A DNA stretch of 64,000 nt from NCBI RefSeq assembly GCF_020880975.1, contig NZ_JAJIWP010000001.1, positions 744,001 to 808,000 of the forward strand, given 5' to 3'. Below the pieces are notes generated by a model that worked only from the letters and a program-made list of their open reading frames with translations, did no database searches and was not told the DNA's origin. Shown here in pieces: positions 28,101 through 36,659 of the stretch. Made by a program: the position numbers and the translations under genes. This stretch comes from Mucilaginibacter sp. UR6-1 (GTDB lineage: Bacteria > Bacteroidota > Bacteroidia > Sphingobacteriales > Sphingobacteriaceae). Within the stretch, counting starts at the first letter, position 1, and every line of letters begins with the position of its first letter.

Positions 28101-28278
28101 TTGAGGTAGTGGCGGTTCCACCTTTTTCTCTTACGGTTGCGCCAGGTACGCCAAGGTTGTCTTTGTCAACAACGGTACCTTTCAATACCGTTTGTGCAAA
28201 GGTGCTTTTGGGTATGAGCCAGCACAAAAAACCGCACACAACCAAGAAGCTCTTGATAAACGTAAATCTTTTTGTCAT
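25114..28278 (-). CDS. SusC/RagA-family TonB-linked outer-membrane transporter
   Basis: A 1054-residue TonB-dependent transporter. Signal peptide residues 1-28 (ending STFAQ), carboxypeptidase-D-regulatory-like domain ~30-110, plug domain ~115-240 with IESIDVLKDASAAAIYGSRAANG, the SusC hallmark, and a large 22-strand barrel after that ending in LGLDIQF. The protein imports oligosaccharides or other large substrates with SusD. It heads the four-gene minus-strand operon. No sigma/anti-sigma pair is next to it; an AraC gene lies at the far end of the operon. Upstream are a -7-like TAGATTTG and a long AT-rich palindrome. Confidence 0.95.
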   Translation of the reverse strand: MTKRFTFIKSFLVVCGFLCWLIPKSTFAQTVLKGTVVDKDNLGVPGATVREKGGTATTSTNAQGEFTLKTTTAKPVLVVTFVGFLTAEIEAAGKQNLTISLKDNPQQLSEVVLIGYQKITRKKSTAAVSSLSAKEIANLPAASFDQLLQGRLSGVNVQNFSGAPGATPTVSVRGNSLVSRGYNEYNVVNSPLYVVDNVPQPTEDYVGPGTGTGANYLAGINPNDIESIDVLKDASAAAIYGSRAANGVILITTKKGLSGDPKVTLNSYYGLTQRPQLRDVTLGAEERRQKMQILNSQLNYDQKQQLPFMLTDSLNEAFNGNTNWQDLFYQTGKISNVDLGLSGGGAGNMVYRFSGGYYNEEGIIKATGFKRYTGRLNLTAHALNNKLTINPLIAYSRSDRARGNGDNSSPISLGAGNMPSSLFNLSPDKKDYYLGAYQSNLDKNISNQLTFNLNLALEINKHLTLTSQSSFLQTNARRDLSRSSLLQNGQGNYSYSYADAGMQINTSNFFTYNNSFGKHNVSGVAGQDILYNTFQTTTASGFNGPSDNIQTVRGFQQSKIGAGSDYQAYGLLSYYGRASYDYDSRYLLSVSARTDGSSRFGKNHKWGFFPAASIGWLISEESFMKDNENNPFTLLKLRGSIGTSGSLPTNNYLQYNLYNVNNGGFEGNGGAASYNGVTAITPNFYDGAAQNSLSWERSKQWNIGTDIEIKNGKYAVSLDVYNKESSLQLFSVDLPVTTGYDLALTNAIGVRNSGVDLTISANPLEGNFRWYTRLNVTYNKNKIMNLPNGNRDLVMSGDRFDKSHILSVGSPINAFYLYQTLGVFPTVESIPVNPYTGERYRNSNGTYNAGDFYLADLDGDYYVDVFNDGINPDKKPIGDPNPRYVGGWSNDFNYKSFSLNIFSTFTFKRDVLNLFESDRFSNSTDNDPIGRFAYYSTPDFSKLNIWRMPGDNAQYAKYDIGTFRYYYTGAQTFFLEKGGYFRIKSVRLSYDFRPEVLKRLGLGRLRVYGIMDNVKMFQQSKRLPDAEAVNPYGEYNGAGYPIPKKYTLGLDIQF

Positions 28279-28316
28279 AAATTAATTGTTGCGTTGTGAA
28301 AGTTTTGAATAATGAT

Positions 28317-28324
28317 CAAATCTA
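28317..28324 (-). promoter_or_regulatory. -7 promoter-like element of the SusC operon
   Basis: On the minus strand TAGATTTG fits TAnnTTTG, about 38 bp upstream of the SusC start codon. A TTG at 28341-28339 is only 14 bp away rather than 19-21, so the promoter call is tentative. Confidence 0.4.
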
Positions 28325-28381
28325 TCTTTGAACGCAGCCAATTTTTTTTAATATATTATCTCAAAATAGCTCTATCTTAAC

Positions 28382-28419
28382 CATTTTGTTACAATACAGC
28401 TATTGTATTTAACAAAATG
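28382..28419. promoter_or_regulatory. AT-rich 16-bp-arm palindrome upstream of the SusC operon
   Basis: The left arm 28382-28398 and right arm 28404-28419 are complementary over 16 pairs with one bulged C and a 5-nt centre (GCTAT). It is about 105 bp upstream of the SusC start and ~60 bp upstream of the -7-like element, a position suited to an activator or repressor. No T run follows, so a terminator is less likely. The remaining ~300 bp between SusC and the DUF6702 gene show nothing else. Confidence 0.5.
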
Positions 28420-28590
28420 ATAATATTTAACTATAGTGAGATAATAATGTATCAGTAAAAAGATAAAACGAATTATCAATATGTAACAGATTTGCTACAA
28501 TAATTAAAGGAATGTGATAAGTATTTTCAACAAACAGTAACTATTATTATCATAAATACAACATATAAACGGAGAGAGAAATAACAAACA

Positions 28591-29115
28591 TCAAAATGTT
28601 TGGCTGACTTGTGTTTCCGGGTAATCAATTTTTGTGCTTTTGCGTTTGCCGTTTACAGTAATGTGCACAATATTCATCTGATCGGTATACAGATCATACA
28701 ATAGATTTATACTACCGTCAACGCGTTTAGGGGTAGTTGCAGTGTCTGATTCGAGATAAACATTAACAACCTCCTTCACTTTTTCAAATCCCAGATAATT
28801 AAGCTTGATGGCTGTAGCGGCATTTTTTAATTGTACATGATGATCTACATAATCTTTCACCAACTTATCCATAGCAGCATGTACTTTTGTATCCGACAGA
28901 TCTGTTTTTGCATGGTATTGTTTAGCTAATACTGCCTCAAAATCATCAGTAAATATAGTGCAGATCACTTCCAGCTTTTTATCCTGCGGGTTAAAACTAA
29001 TATCAGTGGTACTTACATGCAGCGGGTGAAAGGCGGGCTTATCGGTTGATTTATAGGTAGGGGCACCAAAAATCATGTAACAAAATAATAGCGAATAGTT
29101 AAATAGTGCGTACAT
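28591..29115 (-). CDS. DUF6702 family protein
   Basis: A 174-residue protein with a hydrophobic start (signal-like, residues 1-16) followed by a beta-rich body. The HPLHVSTTDISFNPQDKKLEV opening is typical of DUF6702 proteins, which often lie next to HupE/UreJ genes, as here (divergent, 78 bp apart). The ATG at 29115 is taken as start; the frame extends five codons to a TTG. Function unknown; association with a metal-permease-like partner suggests an envelope role, but that is inference. Confidence 0.7.
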   Translation of the reverse strand: MYALFNYSLLFCYMIFGAPTYKSTDKPAFHPLHVSTTDISFNPQDKKLEVICTIFTDDFEAVLAKQYHAKTDLSDTKVHAAMDKLVKDYVDHHVQLKNAATAIKLNYLGFEKVKEVVNVYLESDTATTPKRVDGSINLLYDLYTDQMNIVHITVNGKRKSTKIDYPETQVSQTF

Positions 29116-29193
29116 AACAGCAGCCGGCAATTCCTTTTTTAATAAAAACCGTTAAATTTAGGTTTTATTATTTTAGTTAAAGCTGATTTTCTT

Positions 29194-29775
29194 TTGCAGG
29201 ATCTCTATTTTTATTTCGCGTTAGGTTGGGAACACATCATAAGTTCTGATGCGCTCGATCACCAGTTATTTATTTTAGCATTGGTAGCCGTTTATACTTT
29301 TGCCGATATAAAAAAGGTATTGATACTGGTGACCGCTTTTACCATAGGCCACTCGCTAACGCTGGTATTAAGTGTGCTTGATATATTCAGGTTTGATAGT
29401 AAATGGGTGGAATTTTTAATACCTTGTACCATTTTTATTACCGCCCTTAATAATCTTTTTAATCTTAAAGCCGCAGCAAACGGTAATGCCAGGTCAAACT
29501 ATTATCTTGCATTAGGCTTCGGGCTGATACATGGTATGGGCTTCGCTAACGCTATCAGGGTAATGCTGGCTAAGGATCAGGCTTTAGGCTGGGGGCTGTT
29601 TGGGTTTAACATAGGCCTTGAAGCCGGACAAATAGTTGTTGTAGCGGTGCTATTGCTGGTTACCATGCTGGTATTGCAATTCAGCAACATCAAAAGGCGC
29701 GATTGGGTGTTTTTCCTGTCTGCCGGTGTGTTTGCTTTAACTGTAAAAATGGCCCTTGAACGCTTGCCGTTTTAA
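29194..29775 (+). CDS. HupE/UreJ family membrane protein
   Basis: A 193-residue membrane protein with five to six helices and family motifs: LGWEHIISSDALDHQLFILAL, TAFTIGHSLTLVLS and GLIHGMGFA, with conserved histidines and aspartates. HupE/UreJ members are linked to nickel or cobalt supply for hydrogenase/urease. No such enzyme is in the window, and Bacteroidota members may act on other substrates. No in-frame ATG precedes the conserved N-terminus, so the start appears to be TTG at 29194. The M1 peptidase gene follows 45 bp downstream. Confidence 0.82.
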   Translation: MQDLYFYFALGWEHIISSDALDHQLFILALVAVYTFADIKKVLILVTAFTIGHSLTLVLSVLDIFRFDSKWVEFLIPCTIFITALNNLFNLKAAANGNARSNYYLALGFGLIHGMGFANAIRVMLAKDQALGWGLFGFNIGLEAGQIVVVAVLLLVTMLVLQFSNIKRRDWVFFLSAGVFALTVKMALERLPF

Positions 29776-29820
29776 GTCTTTTTAATTTGTATTATCTGAA
29801 CTCATAACAATACACCACAC

Positions 29821-32223
29821 ATGAAGAAACTATTTACCACAGTAGTTATCCTTTCGTTATTAGCAGGGGAAACCTTTGCGCAGGACATACAGAACAACCC
29901 TGGCAGCAACCACGGCAACAAGTTTGAGCAATTGGGTACCATTTTAACTACTCCTAATGAGCAGCGCACCGCAAGCGGCGCGCCGGGTGTTAAATACTGG
30001 CAGCAACGTGCCGACTATAACATTAAGTGCGAACTTGATGAAAAAGCGCAAAAACTTACCGGTAGCGAAACCATTACCTACTTCAATAATTCGCCCGATC
30101 CGCTGGATTATATTTGGCTGCAGTTGGACGAAAATGAGCATAACAATTTAAAAAATGCCAACTACCAGTCCAGTTCATCAATGCCAAGGGCGGCAACCCT
30201 GCAAATGATTGACAAGAGTGCCACTTCGGCAAAAGATAATGGCTATGGCTTTAACATTATTAAACTTACCGATGCCACCGGCAAGGCCTTAAAATATACC
30301 ATTAACAAAACCATGATGCGTATTGATCTGCCGGTGGTTTTAAAACCCGGCCAGCAATATGTATTCAACGTTAACTGGACATATAATATATCCGACCGTA
30401 TGACGTATGGCGGCCGCGGTGGTTACGAGTACTTCCCGGAGGATAAAAATTACCTGTTCACTATGGCGCAGTGGTATCCTCGCTTATGTGTATACAGCGA
30501 TTTTCAGGGCTGGCAAAATCACCAGTTCACTGGTCGTGGCGAATTCGCTTTAACCTTTGGTAATTTCCGTGTGCAAATGACGGTTCCTGCCGATCATATT
30601 GTTGGTGGTACCGGCGAGTGTATCAACTACAGCGCGGTACTCAACCCAACGCAACTGGCCCGTTACCAAAAAGCAAAAACGGCTACAGCACCTGTTGAGG
30701 TTGTAACCCTTGCCGAAGCTAAAAAAGCCGAAACAGCACCCGTAGCCACTAAAAAAACCTGGGTATTCCAGGCCAATAACGTGCGCGATTTTGCCTGGAC
30801 ATCATCACGTAAATTTGTGTGGGATGCCATGGGGCAGAAGATTGAAGGCCGCAATGTAATGTGTATGAGCTATTATGGTAAAGAGGCTTATAATCTTTAT
30901 AATAAATTTTCAACCCGTGCCGTAGCCCATACCATCAAAACCTATTCGGATTTTACCATACCATACCCATACCCGGTAGCGCAAAGCGTTGAGGCTGCTA
31001 ACGGTATGGAGTACCCGATGATCTGCTTTAACTATGGCCGTACCGAAAAGGACGGAACCTACAGCGAAAGCACTAAAAATGGTATGCTTGGTGTAGTGAT
31101 ACATGAGGTTGGCCACAACTTTTTCCCGATGATAGTGAACAGTGATGAGCGCCAGTGGACCTGGATGGACGAAGGACTTAACTCGTTTGTTGAGTATTTG
31201 ACTGAAGAACTTTGGGATAACAAATTCCCGGTTAAAAAAGGCGCTGCTTACACTATTGTTGATTACATGAAGTTGCCGAAGGATGAGTTGGAGCCGATCA
31301 TGACCAATTCTGAGAACATCGTTCGTTTTGGGCCTAATGCCTACTCAAAACCGGCAACAGGTTTAAACATATTACGCGAAACCATTATGGGGCGCGAGCT
31401 GTTTGATTATGCTTTTAAAACCTATGCTAAACGCTGGGCATTTAAGCATCCAACACCTGCCGACCTGTTCCGTACCATGGAGGATGCCAGCGGTGAGGAT
31501 CTGGATTGGTTTTGGAGAGGCTGGTTCTATGGCACAGATCCGGTAGATATAGCGCTTGACTCTGTTAAATTCGCCCGTGCTGATCTCACAGCCAAACAAC
31601 TGCCGGGTAATGGTGGTCGTCGTGGTCCGGCCAAGGTTGATCCGCCTGCGGTAAACAGTTTTGAGGATATCTCCAAAATATTGAATCGTCAGGATAAAGG
31701 CATTAAGTTCTACACCGACCGCGATACCGCCGCTCGCGATTTTTACTGGAAATATGATCGTGGTTTAGCATCTGTAGATACCAATAAGTATAACGATAAG
31801 GTTAAAGCTACCGCCGCCGCTCAGTCGCCATCAAGCATGTTAGATACGCCTACAGATGAAGATGTGCAAAAATACGGCAGCAAATATTTTTACGAGTTAT
31901 CATTCACCAACAAAGGCGGTATGGTAATGCCTATTATTGTAGAGTTTACTTATAAAGACGGAACAAAGCAAACCGACCGTATACCGGCACAAATATGGCG
32001 GCATAACGAAAAGCATGTAAGCAAATTTTATGTTCAGGATAAAGAGGTAGCCTCCATCAAAGTTGACCCAATGCGCGAAACTGCCGACATTGACGAGAAT
32101 AATAACTACTGGGGTTCTGCACCGCAGCCATCAAAATTCCAGTTATTTAAACTTAAATCAGGCGGGCCGGTACGTGGCCAGTCAACAGGCGTTAACCCGA
32201 TGCAGGTTTCGGCGAGTAAATAA
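29821..32223 (+). CDS. M1-family zinc metallopeptidase, exported
   Basis: An 800-residue protein with a signal peptide (residues 1-20, ending GETFAQ). The M1 zinc site is H428-EVG-H432 followed 19 residues later by E451 (WMDEGLNSF), and a GMEYPM motif lies upstream of it in the position of the GAMEN exopeptidase motif, here GMEYP. The N-terminal ~250 residues are the saddle-like domain. M1 enzymes remove N-terminal residues from peptides; the altered GAMEN motif leaves exact specificity open. The gene follows HupE/UreJ and ends in a strong terminator. Confidence 0.9.
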   Translation: MKKLFTTVVILSLLAGETFAQDIQNNPGSNHGNKFEQLGTILTTPNEQRTASGAPGVKYWQQRADYNIKCELDEKAQKLTGSETITYFNNSPDPLDYIWLQLDENEHNNLKNANYQSSSSMPRAATLQMIDKSATSAKDNGYGFNIIKLTDATGKALKYTINKTMMRIDLPVVLKPGQQYVFNVNWTYNISDRMTYGGRGGYEYFPEDKNYLFTMAQWYPRLCVYSDFQGWQNHQFTGRGEFALTFGNFRVQMTVPADHIVGGTGECINYSAVLNPTQLARYQKAKTATAPVEVVTLAEAKKAETAPVATKKTWVFQANNVRDFAWTSSRKFVWDAMGQKIEGRNVMCMSYYGKEAYNLYNKFSTRAVAHTIKTYSDFTIPYPYPVAQSVEAANGMEYPMICFNYGRTEKDGTYSESTKNGMLGVVIHEVGHNFFPMIVNSDERQWTWMDEGLNSFVEYLTEELWDNKFPVKKGAAYTIVDYMKLPKDELEPIMTNSENIVRFGPNAYSKPATGLNILRETIMGRELFDYAFKTYAKRWAFKHPTPADLFRTMEDASGEDLDWFWRGWFYGTDPVDIALDSVKFARADLTAKQLPGNGGRRGPAKVDPPAVNSFEDISKILNRQDKGIKFYTDRDTAARDFYWKYDRGLASVDTNKYNDKVKATAAAQSPSSMLDTPTDEDVQKYGSKYFYELSFTNKGGMVMPIIVEFTYKDGTKQTDRIPAQIWRHNEKHVSKFYVQDKEVASIKVDPMRETADIDENNNYWGSAPQPSKFQLFKLKSGGPVRGQSTGVNPMQVSASK

Positions 32224-32244
32224 TTTTTTTGAGTTAAGATAAGC

Positions 32245-32280
32245 AAGCCGCAGGTATAACACCTGCGGCTTTTCTTTTTG
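32245..32280 (+). terminator. Terminator after the M1 peptidase gene
   Basis: An 11-bp stem (32245-32255 with 32261-32271) around ATAAC is followed by TTTCTTTTT. Confidence 0.9.
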
Positions 32281-32321
32281 ATTATAAGTTGATTATATTT
32301 AACCAACAATCCTTTAAATCA

Positions 32322-33887
32322 ATGAGATCACTTATCACCAAAGTACTATGCGGTACACTTTGCTGTACTGCAACGGCCACTTCTGTATTGGCCCAGAACG
32401 AGCCGGATACCGCCGTTTTCAATCGTATAAAGGCGGCTGAGCTCAACAGCTCACAAATACCACAGATAGCGCATTATCTGACAGACGTATCCGGGCCGCG
32501 CCTTGCTAACTCTCAGGGTTATAAACGGGCCGCAAACTGGGCTGTATCAACCATGAAAAAATGGGGGTTAGTAAATGCAGGCCTTGAGGAGTGGGGCGAG
32601 TTCGGCAAACAATGGGATATTGATGATTTTAGCATAACCATGCGCGTACCCTATGCCGCGCCATTGCGTGCCTATCCAAACCCATGGTCGGCTAACACCA
32701 AAGGCGTACAGCAGGGGCAGGTTATAATATTATCGCCGCAACAGTATATGGATACAAACTATGTAGCCAAACATGCGACTGAATTTAAGGGTAAATGGGT
32801 GCTGATTGCGGGTAACCCACCAAAAAACGATGGTAAGTTCAAACCTGCAGCAGCGCGTTTGGCTGATACTGCCCTTGCCAATATGAAAGATACCTACATG
32901 GTAAAACGGGAAGAGATAGAAAGCTTTAGTAAATACATCAGCATTTATAAAAAACTTGATAAACTGATTGAAGATGGTGGTGGTTTAGGCTTGATCACTG
33001 CGGGTCGGGCAAATGCTGACGGAGCGGTGTTTGTACAAGCATTCAGCGGCAACCGTGTTACCGATCCTGAAGGTATACCACAATTAACCATGGCCGTTGA
33101 GGATGGGCAACGCATCAAGCGCCTTATAGCATCAGGTCATCCGGTTGAAATTGCGGTGAATATTAAAACCATTACATCTACCGCTGATACCAGGGGCTAT
33201 AATGTTATTGCCGAGATACCGGGCACTGATCCTAAATTAAAATCAGAAGTAGTGATGCTGGGTGGTCACCTCGACTCGTGGCAGGCCGCTACAGGCGCAA
33301 CCGATAATGCTGCCGGTTGTATTGTAATGATGGAGGCGGTAAGGCTGCTTGATTCGCTGGGCCTTAAACCTAAGCGCACCATACGTATAGCTTTGTGGGA
33401 TGGCGAAGAGGAGGGACTTTACGGCTCATACAATTATGTACAAAAGCACTTTATGGATGCCGCTAAGTTCAAGGCAAAACCGGAACAATCTAAAATATCA
33501 GCTTATTTCAACCTCGATAATGGTACCGGGAAAATTCGGGGCATTTTTGCACAGAGTAATAAAGAGGTGGCACCAATATTTGCGCAATGGTTTAAGCCAT
33601 TTAATAGCCTGGGCGCATCAACAGTAACGTTAAGCAATGCCGGTTCAACCGATCATTTATCCTTTGATTGGGCGGGTATACCGGCCTTTCAGTTTATTCA
33701 AGACGAGATTGATTATGAAACGCGCACCCACCATAGTAACCTTGATGATTACGACCATTTGCAGATAGACGACCTTAAACAGGCGGCCATTATAGTAGCC
33801 TCATTTGTTTACCAAACCAGCGTTCGCACGCAAATGTTGCCGCGTAAACCTTTGAAAAAGGAAATTTTTGTATTTGATGGCTTATAA
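32322..33887 (+). CDS. M28-family zinc peptidase with PA-like insert, exported
   Basis: A 521-residue protein with a signal peptide (ending TSVLAQ). The C-terminal half is an M28 aminopeptidase domain: H316 and D318 in GGHLDSW, the bridging TDNAAG aspartate, the WDGEEEGLYGS catalytic/ligand glutamates, YFNLDNG and a final TRTHHSNLDDYDH histidine. The preceding ~200 residues include a protease-associated-type region. I use the ATG at 32322; the frame extends to a TTG at 32289 without support. Shares the region with the M1 peptidase, which suggests extracellular peptide use. Confidence 0.9.
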   Translation: MRSLITKVLCGTLCCTATATSVLAQNEPDTAVFNRIKAAELNSSQIPQIAHYLTDVSGPRLANSQGYKRAANWAVSTMKKWGLVNAGLEEWGEFGKQWDIDDFSITMRVPYAAPLRAYPNPWSANTKGVQQGQVIILSPQQYMDTNYVAKHATEFKGKWVLIAGNPPKNDGKFKPAAARLADTALANMKDTYMVKREEIESFSKYISIYKKLDKLIEDGGGLGLITAGRANADGAVFVQAFSGNRVTDPEGIPQLTMAVEDGQRIKRLIASGHPVEIAVNIKTITSTADTRGYNVIAEIPGTDPKLKSEVVMLGGHLDSWQAATGATDNAAGCIVMMEAVRLLDSLGLKPKRTIRIALWDGEEEGLYGSYNYVQKHFMDAAKFKAKPEQSKISAYFNLDNGTGKIRGIFAQSNKEVAPIFAQWFKPFNSLGASTVTLSNAGSTDHLSFDWAGIPAFQFIQDEIDYETRTHHSNLDDYDHLQIDDLKQAAIIVASFVYQTSVRTQMLPRKPLKKEIFVFDGL

Positions 33888-33912
33888 TTATTGAATATTA
33901 ACTTTGAATTAG

Positions 33913-33963
33913 TTACCAGCAAAAAGCCCGTCTTATTATTTAAGCCGGGCTTTTTGCTGGTAA
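33913..33963. terminator. Bidirectional terminator between M28 peptidase and YajQ
   Basis: An 18-bp perfect stem (33913-33930 with 33946-33963) contains A5/T5 tracts; four more pairs can form inside. It separates convergent genes and can end both transcripts. Confidence 0.9.
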
Positions 33964-33972
33964 TAAGTACTA

Positions 33973-34464
33973 TTAATTGCGCATGTTGATATATTGCAAC
34001 GGCTGGCCAAAATCGCCGCTGCGGCACAGGCTAATTACGGCTTGCAGATCGTCGAGCTTTTTGCCTTGTACGCGCACCTGATCATCCATAATGGATGCCT
34101 GTACTTTTAGGCCGCTGTCTTTTATCGCCTTAACTATTTTTTTGGCGGCTTCTTTATCTATGCCTTCCTTAACCTTTATCTCTTTGCGTATCATGTTACC
34201 GGCGGCATAATGCTCTTTACCAAAATCAAGCGCGTTGGCATCAAGGCCTTGCTTGGTCATGCGGCTGATGATGGAGTCGGTTATCGCTTTCAGGCGCATA
34301 TCGTTTTCGGTAACAATGGTTATCTCGTTGCTTTTCTTTTCAAGTTCAACAGTACTTTTTGAGTCGTTGAAGTCATAACGATTCAATATCTCTTTTTTAG
34401 CGTTATTAATAGCGTTATCAAGGGTTTGTCCGTCTATCTTGCTTACAATATCAAATGATGGCAT
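33973..34464 (-). CDS. YajQ-family nucleotide-binding protein
   Basis: A 163-residue soluble protein across the whole YajQ family length. It starts MPSFDIVSKID and contains the ENDMRLKAITD and KVQASIMDDQVRVQGKKLDDLQAVI motifs of the duplicated ferredoxin-like fold. Some family members bind cyclic di-GMP and others bind tRNA or nucleotides, so the ligand in this organism is uncertain. I choose the ATG at 34464; an in-frame upstream start at 34497 would add eleven poorly conserved residues. Ends just beyond the bidirectional terminator. Confidence 0.9.
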   Translation of the reverse strand: MPSFDIVSKIDGQTLDNAINNAKKEILNRYDFNDSKSTVELEKKSNEITIVTENDMRLKAITDSIISRMTKQGLDANALDFGKEHYAAGNMIRKEIKVKEGIDKEAAKKIVKAIKDSGLKVQASIMDDQVRVQGKKLDDLQAVISLCRSGDFGQPLQYINMRN

Positions 34465-34608
34465 ATTGGTAGTTTTTAGTTTGCAAAAATAGCACAAAAA
34501 GCTAACTTAACAGTTAATAAACAATGATGCTTACAATGAGTTAATACTAAATTAACAAATAAATAAGCACATTTGTCAATTCGGCTGCGAAGCTGGATTG
34601 TTTACTAT

Positions 34609-36657
34609 ATGGATGCCAAACAGATACCGTTAACCAATCGTGAAATAAGCTGGTTATATTTTAATGACCGTGTGCTGCAGGAGGCCGCAGACCCAACTGT
34701 GCCGCTGATAGACCGTATACGTTTCCTTGCTATCTTTTCATCCAATCTTGATGAATTTTACCGTGTTAGGGTTGCTACATTAAACCGTTTGGCTAACCTT
34801 AACCAAAAATCAAAGCAAATATTAGGTTACAACCCTAAAAAGCTGCTTAACCAGATCAAGAACATTGTAGTAAAACAGGAGCGCAAATTCAACAACCTGT
34901 ACGAGAATATTATTATTAAGCAGCTTGCCGAAGAAAAGATATTCATACTTGATGAAAAGCAGTTGAACGTAGCCCGTGGTACCTTTGTTAAAAACTACTT
35001 TCGCGAAAAGTTGCTATCAACGCTGGTGCCTATCATGCTTATTGATGGCGCGCAATTGCCTGAATTAAAGGATCGTGCCATTTACTTTTTTGTTAAGCTT
35101 ACCAAAAATAAAAAATCCAGGTACGCGCTTATTGAATTCCCTGATAACCTTTCAAGGTTTTTGGTACTACCTGAAACCAATAACCTGAAGTTTATTATTC
35201 TGCTGGATGACATCATCAGGTATAATCTGGAGGATATGTTCTTCATCTTCGATCATGACAGCATTGAGGCATACTCCATACAGCTTACCCGCGATGCCGA
35301 GCTTGATCTGGATAAGGAAGTAAGCGAAAAATTTGTTGACGCCTTATCAAAAAGCCTGGTTAAACGCAAAAAGGGCAAACCCATGCGTTTGCTTTATGAT
35401 ACTGATATGCCTGCGGACATGCTGCAGCACCTGGTTGGCAAAATGGGCCTGCATGGCGAAAGCATGATACCCGGCAGCCGTTACCATAACTTTAAGGATT
35501 TTATAAAATTCCCTAACGTTGGCAGGCCTGAGCTGGAGTATAACAAGTATCCGGCTTTACCTGTAGATAGCCTTTCATTCGGCAAAAGCCTGATGGGCCT
35601 TATCGCTAAAAAGGATTACCTGGTAAGTACGCCCTACCAGTCGTTCGATTATATTATCCACTTTTTACGCGAGGCGGCTATTGATCCCAAGGTTAAGGAG
35701 ATCAGTATATCCGTATATCGCCTCGCTGATAATTCAAGGGTGGTACATGCTCTTATCAACGCGGCAAAAAATGGTAAAAAGGTAAACTGCCTGGTTGAGC
35801 TGCGCGCCCGTTTTGATGAGCAGAACAACATTTACTGGAGTAACCGACTTGAAGAGGAGGGTGTACGCGTGGTTTACGGTATACCGGGCTATAAGGTACA
35901 CTCAAAAATATGCCTGGTAACCCGGCTCGAAAAAACAAAGCTGGTACATTATGCCTGCCTTTCAACCGGTAATTTTAATGAGAAAACGGCAAGTATTTAT
36001 GCCGACCATACACTATTTACGGCTAACAAAAAATTAACAGACGAGCTTGCCGAGGTATTTAAAGCTTTAAACAGAAGCGTACTACCCAAAGGGTTTAAAA
36101 ACCTTATCGTATCGCCGGTTGATTCGCGCCCGGCTATTTATAAGCTTATTGATAACGAGATAAAAAATGCCAAGGCAGGTAAAGAGGCTTACATGATATT
36201 GAAGATGAACAGCCTTGCTGATGAACAATTAATAGCCAAGCTTTACCAGGCCAGCAATGCCGGCGTTAAAATACAAATGATAGTGCGGGGTATGTGTTGC
36301 CTTATACCGGGGGTAAAGGGCTTTAGTGAAAACATCAATGTTGTAAGTATAGTTGATAAGTACCTGGAGCACGCCCGTGTACATGTTTATTGTAATGGGG
36401 GCAATGAGTTGGTGTACCTTACGTCGGCCGATTTTATGACCCGTAATATTGATAACAGGGTGGAGGTTGGTTTTCCGATATATGATGAGGATCTGAAAAA
36501 GGAGATCAGGGATATCATTAATTTGCAACTGGCCGATAATACCAAATCGCGCGATATTACTTCAAACAACAATAACAAATACCACCGCACCAGGAATGTT
36601 AGTCCGCACCGTGCGCAGATAGACATATATAATTATCTTAAAAACAAAAATATTTAA
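34609..36657 (+). CDS. ppk1: Polyphosphate kinase 1
   Basis: A 682-residue enzyme that makes inorganic polyphosphate from ATP. Starts MDAKQIPLTNREISWLYFN, the conserved PPK1 opening. The phosphohistidine is H431 in GYKVHSKICLV, and a second conserved histidine is in IYADHTLFTA; phospholipase-D-like catalytic arginine/lysine motifs surround it. I start at the ATG 34609; an upstream in-frame TTG at 34573 adds twelve residues. The next gene begins only 3 nt after the stop and encodes the phosphatase that breaks polyphosphate, so the two are an operon. Confidence 0.94.
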   Translation: MDAKQIPLTNREISWLYFNDRVLQEAADPTVPLIDRIRFLAIFSSNLDEFYRVRVATLNRLANLNQKSKQILGYNPKKLLNQIKNIVVKQERKFNNLYENIIIKQLAEEKIFILDEKQLNVARGTFVKNYFREKLLSTLVPIMLIDGAQLPELKDRAIYFFVKLTKNKKSRYALIEFPDNLSRFLVLPETNNLKFIILLDDIIRYNLEDMFFIFDHDSIEAYSIQLTRDAELDLDKEVSEKFVDALSKSLVKRKKGKPMRLLYDTDMPADMLQHLVGKMGLHGESMIPGSRYHNFKDFIKFPNVGRPELEYNKYPALPVDSLSFGKSLMGLIAKKDYLVSTPYQSFDYIIHFLREAAIDPKVKEISISVYRLADNSRVVHALINAAKNGKKVNCLVELRARFDEQNNIYWSNRLEEEGVRVVYGIPGYKVHSKICLVTRLEKTKLVHYACLSTGNFNEKTASIYADHTLFTANKKLTDELAEVFKALNRSVLPKGFKNLIVSPVDSRPAIYKLIDNEIKNAKAGKEAYMILKMNSLADEQLIAKLYQASNAGVKIQMIVRGMCCLIPGVKGFSENINVVSIVDKYLEHARVHVYCNGGNELVYLTSADFMTRNIDNRVEVGFPIYDEDLKKEIRDIINLQLADNTKSRDITSNNNNKYHRTRNVSPHRAQIDIYNYLKNKNI

Positions 36658-36659
36658 AA

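Noticed and set aside
33913..33963. Transposon end or attachment site
   Set aside because: The inverted repeat is a normal two-way terminator between convergent genes; no transposase or integrase is near.
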